From Canna indica (lineage: Eukaryota; Streptophyta; Magnoliopsida; Zingiberales; Cannaceae), in the NCBI GenBank assembly GCA_034359265.1, contig CP136893.1, positions 26,420,001 through 26,484,000 of the forward strand: a stretch of 64,000 bases of DNA, given 5' to 3'. This document shows, piece by piece, positions 47,669 through 58,844 of the stretch. The number at the start of each line of letters is the position of its first letter. The stretch's first letter is position 1. The translations under genes and the position numbers were made by a program. A model generated the notes under the pieces. It was not told the DNA's origin and made no database searches. It saw only the letters and a program-made list of their open reading frames with translations.

Positions 47669-48062
47669 TGTTGGGATTTCTGCGGAACAATCAGCTAACA
47701 ACAGATCTTTTGAGAGCTAAAACAATCACCTCTCATTTTCTGAAAAAGAGCTATTGCTCTAACAATTACAGAACAAAAGAAGATGAGCCGCTCTGCGCAG
47801 CATCAGGCTCTAAAACAGGGAGAAAATAAAGAACAAAAAAAACATTACCCTATTTCTGTCGAGTCTCGACTTATATACATCATTTGAAATTTTAAAAGAA
47901 AATTACAAGTATACCCTCTTATTAAAGCAGCCTACCAGTTGCCTCCTTATTCTTTGTTTTGCCGCCTCTTTTTTCACTGCTCTTCTTTATTGATGCAGGT
48001 TGCAATATGAACTTATTTATCCAAGTAATTTGAGTTAGCTTAACTCACTGATTTGTGTAATA
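47669..48062 (-). repeat. 5' LTR of the copia element
   Basis: 394 bp, the partner of 42645-43038. The differences are c/t, g/a and a/g substitutions. It should contain the element's promoter. No clear TATA box was chosen. Confidence 0.93.
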
Positions 48063-48067
48063 CACGC
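48063..48067. repeat. right target-site duplication of the young copia element
   Basis: cacgc, identical to 42640-42644. Confidence 0.8.
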
Positions 48068-48347
48068 ACTATTCAATTATACGTTTCTTGTCGGCACTAC
48101 TGCTACTCGCATTCTCCTCGACATCAACATCATTGGTCGCTTGATGCTCGGAAAGTATCTCGACCTAGCGACAACTGCGATTGTGTTGCCGAAGGACTTC
48201 AAAAACATGCTCGGCGAATTTTTTTGATAGAGGATGAAGAATTGTTGAATCTATTTTAGACAGTTAAAGGAAGCAATAAACACTACAGAATCCGCATTCG
48301 CGACTGGATCATCTTCATCAGTAACCCAAATCCCTAGAGAACCAATA
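48068..48347 (+). pseudogene. pararetrovirus reading frame between the copia element and the coat-protein segment
   Basis: It continues the frame seen at 42430-42644 until about 48220, where double stops occur. Open coding then moves to another frame, and near 48249 to the frame of the coat-protein segment. The frame changes show decay. Homology was not established independently. Confidence 0.45.
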
Positions 48348-48809
48348 ATGGGTCCAGCCCAATACCCGCCTAGCAGACAAGAGGCACCAAGAGAAACATT
48401 CACACAAGGAGGATTCATCAATCCCAAGATTGAGAAATTCAGAGGTGGATATGCAAAAGCCTACAGTGAGAGGTACACACTTCCATCCGCTCAAGCGAAT
48501 ACAGGGGCAATTTTAGTGCTCCCAGACAACCTTGGCCAATACAGTGATGTGATTTCCCGGTGGGAATCAATCACACTCAATCTCCTAAATGAAAGAACAT
48601 GGCCTGACAACAAAGCAAAAGTTTACTTTGTGGAGAACTTATTAGGAGAGAATGAAAAAAAGATGTGGATACAATGGCGGATGGCATATCCGGCGGAATA
48701 CGACGAGATCGTCAACATAGCAGACGACCCGCAAAATATACTATCCCAAGTCAGGAGAATGATCTTACTAGTAGATCCAACAACGGGCTCCACAGATGAA
48801 CAAAACTGA
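48348..48809 (+). pseudogene. endogenous badnavirus-type ORF3, coat-protein N-part
   Basis: A 153-residue open stretch from ATG 48348 to an in-frame TGA at 48807-48809. It reads GGFINPKIEKFRGGYAKAYS and later KMWIQWRMAYPAEYDEI, the style of badnavirus capsid sequence upstream of the CCHC knuckle. The frame upstream of the ATG is also open to about 48249, so the ATG is not necessarily a start. The TGA separates it from the remainder of the polyprotein in the same frame. It is an old viral integration, not a host gene. Confidence 0.8.
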
Positions 48810-48821
48810 GCCTACGATGAT

Positions 48822-51800
48822 TTGGAACGACTGACATGTTCCAATGTGAGGGATCTATTTGATTTTCTCAATGAATATAAAATCCTAGCTGCCAAGTCAG
48901 GGAGAATGTACATTTCTCCAGAACTCTCAAACAAGGTATTCAGAAAATTACCACCAACGATCAGTAAAGAGCTAGAAAATGCTTTCAAACTAAAGCATCT
49001 AGGCAACCAAATCGGAGTGATGCCCCGCATACACTTCATCTACCAATACATTGAAGATCAGTGTAAAAGTGTTGCCTTCCACAGAAGCCTGAAGGATTTA
49101 TCTTTATGTAGCAAAATACCTATTCCTGGATACTACAAGACCAAGAAATACGGTTTAAGAAAGGCCAAAAGCTATAAGGGCAAACCACACGACACACATA
49201 TCAGGGTATTCAAAAGAAAGCATTCTGACAGATTGAGAAAGTGTAAGTGTTTTATCTGCAGAGGAGAAGGACACTTCGCAAGAGACTGCAAAAAGAAACA
49301 GGGAAACATTGCCAGAGCAGCAATCATAGATAATTTAGAGCTACCAGAAGACTGGGATGTCCTGTCTGTAGATCTAAATGAGCCGGATAGCGATGCTATC
49401 TGCTCATTCTCAGAAGGAGAATACGGTGCTGCACATACTTTAACTCTAGAACAATCGGAGTTACCGTATGAAACAACTTTCTACCTGTCCGAAACCATTC
49501 TGACACTCAGAACAGAACCCAAGATTTACACATGGGGAGCAGCTGAGAGCAATTGGAGGACGAATATCATACTCCCAGAACAAATGAGTTCATGCGTCCA
49601 CAAATGGGAGGATAATTCGCCAGAAATAACTACGGGATGTGAACGTTGCACATGTTGCAAAGAGTTCACAAATCCACACATGCGGTCACACTGCAGAAGC
49701 TGCCTATTAACGGTATGTCCCATGTGCTCTCGATTCATTTTCAATAGAAGGCTCAATATAATCAAACCCGAATTCCCACCATACCAAGAAAAGGAACTTT
49801 TGATCAAAGAGCTGTTCGAATACACCAACTATCTACTTGCTGAGGTTGAGCACCTCAAGTCCGAAAATGCAAACCTGAAGACGGAGAATAACCTACTGAA
49901 GAAAGAAAATGAAAGACTGCAGTCCCTTCAAATAGAGGACCTAGAGGAGGAATTCCATAATTTAAGCCTGGAGGAAGAAAACAGGTTACGAAAAGGGAAG
50001 ATGCTAGAAATCGTTACAGAAGAAGCCGAAGACTTAATCAGAAGCTCGGGAGTAAAAATTCGTGATTCCGAGTGTACCAGCAAACTCTCGGCCGACTTAA
50101 ATCAAGAGTATGTAACGATTGCTGATGGTATTGACCAACCTAAGGGAAGGAGAGTCTTGAACAGACTCTATAACATGACAATTATAATAGAGATTCCCAA
50201 CGTGAAGGCATTCAAAGTACAGGCAATATTAGACACTGGTGCTACGGTATGCTGCGTAGACCAAGATTCCATCCCAAAGGATGCACTGGAGCCAAGCGCC
50301 TACCCGATACTCATTAATGGCGTTAACTCCCAACAGTTGGCCAGCATGAAGCTCAAAGGGGGATATATGAATATAGAAGAAAACAAATTCCCGATTCCTT
50401 TCACCTACGCATTTTCCATGAGCAAAAAGGATGGGATACAGATGCTGGTAGGCTGCAATTTCATCAGATCTATGAAAGGAGGCTTGAGAATTGAAGACCA
50501 GGCCATCACATTCTACAAGAAACTTACGACGATCACAACGAAAGCTGAAGCTGAAGTCCTTTCAGCATCCACAACTGAAGAATTCTTGCTCACAGAAGAT
50601 GAGCATCTTGAAGTCCTTAGTGCCACTTATGAGTTTAAAGAATCTGAACAATTCCAAAAGAAGTTCAGACCGCTACTCCAAAGACTGAAGAATCAGGGCT
50701 ACATTGGCGAAAACCCACTAGCCCATTGGAGTAAGAACCAGGTAACTTGTAAAATTGATATTATCAATCCTGATCTAACCATTCAGGACAGGCCCCTGAA
50801 ACATGTTACCCCTATGATGAAAGACCAATTCGACAAACACATTCAAAGTCTTCTACAAATAGGAGCAATCAGACTCAGCTCAAGTCGCCACCGCACTATG
50901 GCCATGATTGTAAACTCAGGCACGTCAATTGATCCCATTACAAAGAAGGAGGTTCGAGGCAAAGAAAGACTGGTATTTAATTACAGAACGCTTAACGACA
51001 ACACTTATAAAGACCAGTACAGCCTCCCAGGTATCAACACTATCCTCAAGAGAATAGGGAATAGTAAAATATTCTCTAAGTTTGATCTGAAGTCCGGATT
51101 CCATCAAGTTGCTATGGATCCAGACTCAATCGCATGGACCGCCTTTACAATTCCCGGAGGATTATATGAGTGGCTTGTGATGCCATTCGGGCTTAAAAAT
51201 GCCCCTGCTATTTTTCAGCGGAAGATGGACCAATGCTTCCAAGGAACAGAACAATTCATAGCAGTATATGTGGATGACATCCTTGTGTTCTCAGAGACAG
51301 AGGAAGAGCACTCAAGACACCTAAAAAGGATGCTTGATATTTGCGAGAAATGGGGGCTGATTCTATCACCATCCAAAATGAAAATAGCCACATCGGAAAT
51401 TGAATTCCTCGGTGCGATTATTGGGAGCAGCAAGATTAGACTCCAATCCCACATAATTAAGAAGATAGTTTCTTTTGAGGAAACCAATCTTATGATGAAA
51501 ACTGGGTTAAGGACCTGGTTGGGGATTCTGAACTATGCCAGGAGTTATATCCCAAACCTAGGAGTTCTGCTTGGGCCACTATATTCAAAAACAGGCCCAC
51601 ATGGAGACAAAAGACTGAAACCCTCTGATAAGGAACTGATCCATAAGGTCAAGGATCTTGTCCAAAGGTTACCTGATCTACCCGATGCATACATCATCCT
51701 TGAAACGGACGACTGCATGGAAGGATGGGGCGGCGTCTGTAAGTGGAAGCCACTGAGGAATGATCATAGAAATATGGAGCGCATCTGCGCATATGCAAGT

Positions 51801-52826
51801 GGTAAGTTCTCAATTGTGAAATCAACTATAGATGCAGAGATCCATGCCTGCATGGAGACTTTAAGCGCCTTGAAAATCCATTACCTCGACAAAAAGGAAA
51901 TAACTTTGAGGACGGATTGTCAAGCCATCATAAGCTTTCACAACAAGTCCAGCCAGAATAAACCTTCAAGGGTTAGGTGGCTAAACTTCGTAGACTTCAT
52001 CACTGGGACTGGTATAACAATTAACTTCGAACACATCGACGGCAAGCTAAATGTCCTAGCAGATGCCTTATCTCGTTTAATGACAAAATTAGTCCTAGTT
52101 GAGGAAATCCCAGCCTACATGGAAGAGTACATGGGACGGATTGAAGCAGCAATTGAAGAAACAAAGGAAGCGCCACCGTCAGTACGATCAGAACTGAGCA
52201 AAACCATTAACACTGCAAGTAAGCTTTTCTTCAAAGAAGAAATAGTCAAATCCGCTTTCTATTGGGATGAAGAAACACAGGAGATAAATGAAGATAATGA
52301 TGAAGCAGTGAGCATATTAATGGAAGAAATGAGGCGCGATCAGCTCATGTTTTATGACTATTACGATGAGGCAGGAAGATTTATGGACATAAACGGCTGG
52401 AGCGAGTATATGATGAACATAATGAGACTACGGGATGAAAATGACCAGCTAAGAAGGATCATAGAAACATTTGAAAGAAGTCACTTGACAGATGATAGAC
52501 CCGAGTCATCATCCAATCCTAAATCCAGAGAACAACAACAATCAGAAGAGATCCTATACAAAACTGCCATGAAAATGCTAGACAAAAACACTCAAGAATT
52601 TTTTGAGGAAATGGGTAAACAACCATCAAGAGAAGCACCACCACCCTGGTATCCGGAGGAAGGCCAAGATGATGAATGGAATTATGACCAAGATGATGAA
52701 TGGAACTATCCAGCAGAAGATCACTCAGACGCATGGAATACTGAGTCATCAGACGAAAAGTCAGAAACTACACGGGACGACATCAAGAGAAAGGGCAAAG
52801 GCCCCGCAGACAGCAGCCAAGATTGA
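48822..52826 (+). pseudogene. endogenous badnavirus-type ORF3: coat protein, protease, reverse transcriptase, RNase H
   Basis: 1334 codons are open after the upstream in-frame stop. Order by approximate residue: capsid remainder; CCHC knuckle CFICRGEGHFARDC (145-160); a second Cys-rich motif C-x2-C-x11-C-x2-C-x4-C-x2-C (about 276-304), which is known only from badnaviruses and tungroviruses; coiled coil (335-390); aspartic protease AILDTGATVCCVDQ (about 469); reverse transcriptase with YVDDILVF (about 816-822); RNase H with ETDDCMEGWGG (about 960) and LADALSR (about 1085); an acidic C-terminal tail. The frame downstream of the stop is remarkably intact. Five-prime parts are interrupted by frameshifts and a copia insertion, and no intergenic region or PBS typical of a complete genome was found. 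It is integrated, incomplete viral sequence. Confidence 0.9.
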
Positions 52827-53455
52827 ATCAATGAACTTCCGGGAAGCGAAAACCCGTAAAAATGTTCGCAGTTATTTACTAATATTATTATTTTCTTTAT
52901 TGTAGATGATCATAGATCGTTTGAAGCAGCTGGCAGATCATTGTAGGAGGACATATGCAACCACAAAGAGGGCAATAATGACTGCCCAGCATTGAAGGCT
53001 GCATCTAAAGGATGAAGTTAAGCATAAAATTTAACCACTTCCTCAAGCATATTGTTGACCAGCCCAACAAGCAGCGACAGCAGAAATGATCGGAGTTCAT
53101 AACCTAGGACAACATCCAAATTCATTGCTATCTATGATACAAATAATGCAAATAATAAATCATTAACATCAAGATATATTAAGCTAATAAATCTAAATCA
53201 AAACTTTCCTCCACAGTTCACAATCCGTATTCGCCTCAAAATACTTGAAAGACTGCTTTAATGGGCCAGAAAATTTACCAATTTGAGAACATGAACAAAG
53301 ATCAATCACCATAATCGAGCCAATCTTCATTGACGGATTCTTTTTTTTCAGTTTACACTTCAAAGACGAAAGAGGCGTCTTCCTTGTCATCATCGATCAT
53401 AGAAACTGAAGTCCAGAAAGTTAAAGAAAAATATCCTTGGATTAATACCAATGTC

Positions 53456-53878
53456 TTAAGAGCTAGTGAACTTTGTGACGGCCTTGGTGCCCTCGGAGAC
53501 GGCGTGCTTGGCGAGCTCTCCGGGGAGGACAAGGCGGACGGAGGTCTGGATCTCGCGGGAGGTGATGGTGGGTTTCTTGTTGTATCGGGCGAGGCGGGAG
53601 GACTCCTGCGCCAGCTTCTCGAAGATGTCGTTGATGAAGGAGTTCATTATCGACATGGCCTTACTCGAGATGCCGATGTCGGGGTGGACCTGCTTGAGAA
53701 CCTTGAAGATGTAGATCTTGTAGGTCTCAGTCCCCTTCTTCGCCTTCTTCTTCTTCTTGTCGACGCCGTCGACTTTGGCGGCGGGGCGCTTCTCACCCTT
53801 GGGCTTCTTTTCCTTGTCATCGGCGACAGCGGCGGCAGGCTTCTTCTCCGCCGGCTTCTTCTCGGCCTTGGGCGCCAT
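53456..53878 (-). CDS. histone H2B
   Basis: A single-exon 140-residue protein, normal length for plant H2B. The N-terminal tail is Lys/Ala/Pro-rich with acetylatable lysines ([18 protein letters not shown], then [17 protein letters not shown]). The histone fold follows: alpha1 [15 protein letters not shown], alpha2 [20 protein letters not shown]2/alpha3 [20 protein letters not shown] and the alphaC helix [17 protein letters not shown]. The lysine in AVTKF is the conserved mono-ubiquitination site linked to transcription elongation. H2B pairs with H2A in the nucleosome. Third positions are strongly GC-biased, unlike the flanking AT-rich DNA. The ATG at 53878 is about 95 bp below a TATA box. 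A damaged copy lies at 22195-22605. Confidence 0.95.
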   Translation of the reverse strand: MAPKAEKKPAEKKPAAAVADDKEKKPKGEKRPAAKVDGVDKKKKKAKKGTETYKIYIFKVLKQVHPDIGISSKAMSIMNSFINDIFEKLAQESSRLARYNKKPTITSREIQTSVRLVLPGELAKHAVSEGTKAVTKFTSS

Positions 53879-53968
53879 CGCAATGTAAGACTTGGGGGAT
53901 TTTGAGTGAGATTTGTTTTTCGTTTAAGGTGGAGGTGACTCGGTGAGGGAGACAATGCAGCCGGTTTC

Positions 53969-53977
53969 GTATTTAAA
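53969..53977 (-). promoter_or_regulatory. TATA box of the intact H2B gene
   Basis: gtatttaaa on the + strand (tttaaatac on the coding strand), matching the equivalent site of the upstream copy. The GC-rich hAT remnant begins only about 20-30 bp further upstream. Confidence 0.6.
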
Positions 53978-53997
53978 GCGAAGTTGCTATGTTTCTT

Positions 53998-54420
53998 CGG
54001 ATTTAGGCTGGGCCGCCCGAGCCCGAAGTCGGCTCGTGCTAGGCTCAACTGATGCCAAGCTCGGGCCAATCAGGGCCCATTTTTTTTAGTTTTTTAATAA
54101 ATCATTTAATATACGTAAATAACTTGTAATTATTTTAAGCATTAAATTTAATATATATAATTTTAATTAATTATTTAATTTTTAAAATTAATTTTTATTT
54201 GTTTTCAGGATAGTTTGAAATTATTGCAAGCCTAAGTGTTCGAGATGCGGGTTGGGCTAGATTGATCCAAAAAATTTATGGGCCATGCTCGGTAGGACCC
54301 AAAAATGGCCCAGACTTAGTCGGACTCGAATCTAGGCCGATTTGAGCAGAGTCTGGACTGGACTAGCTCTTTAGGTCTCGTTAGATTATGCCCGGATGCG
54401 CCCACACTCATGAATCATAC
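53998..54420. repeat. GC-rich Ac-like hAT remnant beside the intact H2B gene
   Basis: aggctgggccgcccgagccc, gctcgtgctaggctcaact and, further on, gggccatgctcgg and actcgaatctaggccg resemble the subterminal gggcc-rich ends seen at 31330-31580. An AT-rich core (54080-54200) separates two such parts. No transposase remains. Confidence 0.55.
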
Positions 54421-54559
54421 TCAAATCGAGCCAACCACAATTTAGCACGGGGGCTTCATCCGACCAAACAAGAATATCAACATTTTTCATCAATTATCAG
54501 GGATTCAGCAGTAATGAGCTTGCCATCTCAGGTATAAACTTCAACACATTCCGACATAT

Positions 54560-55500
54560 CCTTGTGAGATTCTGGGAGACATCGTTATCCAACATTCCTA
54601 ACCTGCCTCATAAAATAGAGATTTTAATATCCTTGCCTAAGATTTATGGATGCATGCTCTCGCCATAACCAGACTCGGATGCACCCTTGAAGACGATGAA
54701 AAAAATAGCATTAATTATGGTGCACTCCAACTTCTACTATAAGGTGATGCCCTTCGGGCTGGTGAATGCAAGTGCTATATACTTGTGCTTGATGAATAAA
54801 GTTTTCAAACAATAAATCAATTGAAATATGGAGGTATATGTGGATGACATGGTCGCCAAAACACTAGCCACCGAAAGCCACTGCGACAACCTCACTAAAA
54901 TCTTTAGCCAGCTCGGACGCCACAACTTGAGGCTAAATCTAGAAAAGTATGATTTCAGAGTCCATGATGGCAAATTCCTTGGAGAAGCAAATCTTGAGAA
55001 ATGTCGGGCGACACAAGAGATGCATAGCCCATGAAATATAAAAGAAATGCAGCAGCTCACGGGAAGAATGGCCGCGTTGTCGAGGTTCCTTTCTAGGTTG
55101 ACCGATAAAACTGCCCCCTTCTCCAAGTACCTACAGAAGAAGCAAGACTTCCAATGAAACAACAAATGCGAGCAAGCATTCGCAGAACTCATAAACTTCC
55201 TTACCAGCCCACCGATCCTAGACAAACCCTAGTAGGGGAAAATGCTCTTCCTCTAGCTCATAGTCACAGAGAACGCCCTCAGCTCGATACTAGTCCGAGA
55301 ATAGAGAAAAGATCAAAAATCTAATCTACATCGTCAGGAAAATCCTCCAAAGACCAACAACAAGATACTAGAGAAGCTCGTCTTCGCCCTGGTTATTTCG
55401 GTCAGAAGACTGATACCATATTTCCAAAACCATCACATCATGGTACGTATCAAGCAGTCGATTAAGCAGGTCCTAGCCAAGCCCGAGCTCACCGAGCGAA
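54560..55500 (+). pseudogene. Ty3/gypsy reverse transcriptase/RNase H fragment
   Basis: The + strand reads FYYKVMPFGLVNASAIY (54733), then VYVDDMVAKTLATESHCDNL (54833), LTGRMAALSRFLSRLTDKTA (55051), TSPPILDKP (55203) and YFQNHHIMVRIKQSIKQVLA (55420s). This is the RT palm, thumb and connection to RNase H in order. The usual residues between the LMN and the catalytic YVDD are altered by stops at about 54814 and 55032. The fragment lacks protease, integrase and LTRs. Confidence 0.8.
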
Positions 55501-56581
55501 TGATTGGGCTCTAAATTAATACCTTCAAGGGTCGAGTGATGATGTGCACATGGGGTAAGAGATTCAACCGGGTTTGAAACAAGGCTCGTATGGAGTTCAT
55601 CATAGAATAGTGGCCCGCATGGGCCTAGGAAACAAGTGTATTTGGGCTCGGTGATAGTAGTGCTAAGGAGAAGCCATGATAGTCGAAAAATCATGAGGTA
55701 GCCAGCATTGAGACGAGAAGAAAAGTGTTGCTACGAGGCTATAGAGACCCAAGTGGCAGTTTGATGAAGTAGACTTGGCCCATAGAATCTAGCCACGGGG
55801 AGGTTAAGAGGGCCCAAGTCTGCTCGATTCCCATATGCCAAAGGAGTCGGTCTCGGACCCTGAGCCATTTGGGCCCTCCCAGTGGTCCAAGTGCTAGACA
55901 ATTACGAGCCAAACTAGGTCGAGAGGGTCACCTAAAGAAGGCCCCTAGGGTTGTGAGCGTAGTCAAACTCGAAGGCCTTGGTCAATTGTTGAACCAAAGA
56001 CTACGTGAGGTGAGGAGAAAAGTTGATTAGGTCTGCAAGTTGCACCTTCCAAAGTTGCGTTAAAGTGTCGTGTTGTGGGAAAAAGGAAGGGTGCAGAGAA
56101 AAATTTTGAAGCACCTGACATGGCTCTTCTCCTAATGAAGTCGAAAGAAACTTAAGAGCAGTGACGAGGACGATTTGCGTCAGGAAACTCCCGTCTTCAT
56201 CGGATAAAACTCTTGATTAGCAAACAGATTTCATCAAAAAGTAAGGTGGGCAAATGTGTCGGGAAGCCAAAGTGGATTAATTTTCTCTCAGGGGTAATGC
56301 GCTAACAGGCATTAGGAGGTGAGCACGAATCGGAGAGGAGATTGCCGAGCTGCTTTCCCTCCTAGGCTTGACCGCATGCTCGGTAGGCAAACAAACAACA
56401 TCCAAGCACTACAGGAGATGCCAAAAAGCGATTGAGATATGGATGGTAGAACTCTGGTGGAGGCTCAATCTTCTAGTGTGAGGAACTGACTTCGGACGAT
56501 GGTTAATTGGGTTGTCCTCCTAATGTAGTGTCTGGTCTAGAGCTTCCTATGCAACATGCATCCAGTCGTGACCGTTGGGTG
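55501..56581. other. unassigned sequence after the gypsy fragment
   Basis: Mixed-composition DNA without long open frames. No motif recognised. It could be diverged gypsy non-coding or LTR sequence, but there is no direct support. Confidence 0.4.
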
Positions 56582-56924
56582 TAATAGGAGTAATTCCAAA
56601 TCAGATGATAACCAAGCACAACTTGGGTTGCCTAAAAGAATCTCCATCAATGCACGCATGCAACACACAGTTTGGTTGCCAAAATCAAGCTCCACCATTC
56701 GCGCATCTAGATGTCAATGAGTGAAATAGTGGAATGTTTTTATTATAAATATAATTAAATTAATTTCTTTTATGATCATTGATCACTGCTCCCAAATAGC
56801 AATTCTTGTTATTATTGCATAACAACATCTCTTGTATAAATAAAGGTCACATGTAACAAAGAATTCAAGAAACACATTATTCTTCATTCTCATTTTTTTT
56901 TTCTTTCTCTATTCAAATTCTATC
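56582..56924 (+). repeat. 5' LTR of a copia deletion derivative
   Basis: taataggagtaattccaaat to …ctattcaaattctat. About 80% similar to 58528-58844. It contains a TATA-like gtataaataaagg near 56833. A PBS (tggtatcaaagc) follows. Confidence 0.75.
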
Positions 56925-57112
56925 TTGGTATCAAAGCACATATTAGTTTAATCTGATCTCTCTCTTGGTGGTACACCATTGTTGAAGAATTCAAGAAACA
57001 CATTATTCTTCCTTCTCATTTTCTTCTTCTCTCTTTTTCTATACAAATTCTATCTTGGTATTAGAGCACATGTTATTCTAATATAATCTCTCTCTTGGTG
57101 GTACACCATCGT
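56861..57112 (+). repeat. 126-bp tandem duplication of LTR end plus primer-binding site
   Basis: Unit 1 (56861-56986) and unit 2 (56987-57112) both run gaattcaagaaacacatt…, through ctatcttggtat and agagcacat-like PBS sequence, to ctctcttggtggtacaccat. Both units keep a tggtat-a-agc PBS (56926 and 57057). Confidence 0.85.
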
Positions 57113-57141
57113 TGATTTTCTCACATAAAGAAATCACAACA

Positions 57142-58380
57142 ATGACATCTGAGGTCAACTCATCTCAAGATGAACCGATACCGACATTATCATCTACCTT
57201 CTTATCTCTTTCCACAAATACAATATCATTTCTTCTTTTGAAGTTGACTCGCGACAACTACCTACTATAGAAGACACAATTTCTTCTTCTACTGCCTATG
57301 CATGATCTTCTCAACATGGTTGATGACACCATCCTTTGTCCCGTCTCCATGGATCCAACATATGATGTGTGGATAAAGAATGATCAATTGGTGTTAACAT
57401 GGATAATTTCAACACTTTTCGCGTCCATGCTACCAATAGTGGTCGGCCTCAATACCGTCCACACCGTATAGGAGGGTCTTGCCTAAACATTCTCATCTCA
57501 TTCACGAGCCAAAATTCTTCAACTTAAGGCACAACTACAGACTATTCAAAGAGGTGATGCATCTATTGATGAGTACATGCAATCCATTAAAAATATTACG
57601 AATAACCTAGCAGCAATCGAACACCCTATATCATATCTTAATAATTTAATGCATGTACTCGCTGGGCTAGAACCCGCCTATGATAATTTTGTACCCACCA
57701 TCACAACTTGCCCGGATGACTTCACTCTCGAACAAGTTTATGCTATGTTATCTTCTGATAAACATTTACTTTCTTTGCAAGCAAAGCGCACATCAGAAAT
57801 ATATTTTCCCTCCATCAATGTTGCTACTTGTGGCCACCCCTTCTCCTCTTCTTCCAATCGAGGTGGACATTAGAATTGTGGTCGTGGAAGATGACATGGT
57901 CGCAGGTGTCAAATTTGTTTCATTCCTGGCCACTATGCACATGAGTGCTCCAAGCGCTTTGATACATCCTTCATTGTGGGTTCATCTCCCAAGAAATTCA
58001 ACTATCCTCTACACCAAGAGCAACTCTCATAATCTCCTATCCAACACAATAACAAGCGGTTGCATGTCTCTCAAACAACACTAGACTCTACTACATTAAA
58101 AATATGGTATTTGAGTCTCACATCATGTCACACCGGAGTATTATACTTTACTCGATCTAATACCTTATCAAGAGACAAACATGGTGCAAATTGGCAACAA
58201 TACATATTTGAATATTACTCACATTGGAAACACATCAATTCCTACTTCATCTCGTCCTTTTACCATGCAAAATGTCCTTCATGTCCCCTCTATCACCAAT
58301 AATTTACTTTTTGTCTATCAATTTACTACTGACAATAATATCTTTTTTAATTTTCATCCACATGAATGTCCTGTAAACGA
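57142..58380 (+). pseudogene. copia gag and protease-region remnant
   Basis: From ATG 57142 the frame gives copia gag with several stops. Readable parts include LKAQLQTIQRGDASIDEYMQ, LNNLMHVLAGLEPAYDNFVP and LEQVYAMLSSDKHLLSLQ. A zinc knuckle CQICFIPGHYAHEC follows near 57908. Further on are NGTYLNI-like and NVLHVPSITNNLL stretches (58180-58310), typical of the region just after the copia protease. The protease Asp-Ser-Gly motif is not recognisable. Stops include those after YLL (about 57267) and TV (about 57467). Confidence 0.75.
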
Positions 58381-58510
58381 GTAGCTGCTCGACAACTGCA
58401 GGTCTTTTATGTATCTACACATGATCAACTTGTTGATATTTTTACTAAAGTTTTCTCTCATCAACGGTTTCAATGAATTTATTTCGAACTCAAGGTTGTT
58501 CCTCCCAGGT
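58381..58510 (+). pseudogene. copia pol C-terminal end
   Basis: Reads STHDQLVDIFTKVFSHQRFQ and VVPPRLSLLE directly after the protease-region segment. This is the usual end of copia RNase H, just before the polypurine tract (agagagg) and 3' LTR. It shows the internal deletion joined two distant parts of pol. Confidence 0.75.
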
Positions 58511-58527
58511 TGAGTTTGCTAGAGAGG

Positions 58528-58844
58528 AATAAAAGTAATTCCAAATCAGATGACAACAACCTCCATCATTGCACACATGCGACACATAACTAGGTTGCCA
58601 AAACAAGCTCCATCGTTCACGCATCTAGATATCAATGATTGCAATAGTGGAAAGATTTTATTGTAAATATTATTAAATTAATGTCTTTTTATGACAATTG
58701 GTCACTGCTCCCAAATAGAAATTCTTGCTATTATAGTGGAGCAACATCTCTGGTATAAATAGAGGTCACATGTAAAGAGGAATCCAAGAAATACATTATT
58801 CTTCCCTCTCATTTTCTTATCTCTCTTTCTCTATACAATTCTTG
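58528..58844 (+). repeat. 3' LTR of the copia deletion derivative
   Basis: aataaaagtaattccaaatc to …ctatacaattct, shorter than its partner through small deletions. A TATA-like tataaatagagg lies near 58755. Confidence 0.75.

Larger units (their letters stand above)
42645..48062 (-). mobile_element. full-length Ty1/copia LTR retrotransposon, probably recent
   Basis: 5418 bp with 394-bp LTRs 99% identical, a 5-bp target duplication cacgc, a tRNA-iMet-type primer-binding site, a polypurine tract and one uninterrupted 1489-residue gag-pol frame. It is inserted inside endogenous pararetrovirus sequence, so it is younger than that integration. All parts needed for autonomous movement appear present. 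Activity was not shown. Confidence 0.93.
53034..54110. repeat. downstream copy of the duplicated H2B block
   Basis: Matches 21735-22728 in the same orientation and, beyond the promoter, the hAT remnant of 24250-24370. It lacks the two elements and the short sequence that lie between promoter and remnant in the upstream copy. Confidence 0.85.
56582..58844 (+). mobile_element. Ty1/copia deletion derivative with most of pol missing
   Basis: Two diverged LTRs bracket a decayed gag with its zinc knuckle, a protease-adjacent segment, and then, abruptly, the last residues of pol (58400-58500). Integrase, RT and most of RNase H are gone, giving a 2.3-kb element. The LTR end and PBS are tandemly duplicated (56861-57112). 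LTR divergence shows it is much older than the copia element at 42645. Confidence 0.8.

Noticed and set aside
49526..49828. minus-strand 100-residue frame within the viral sequence
   Set aside because: Overlaps the Cys-rich and coiled-coil coding part of the opposite strand and has no own features.
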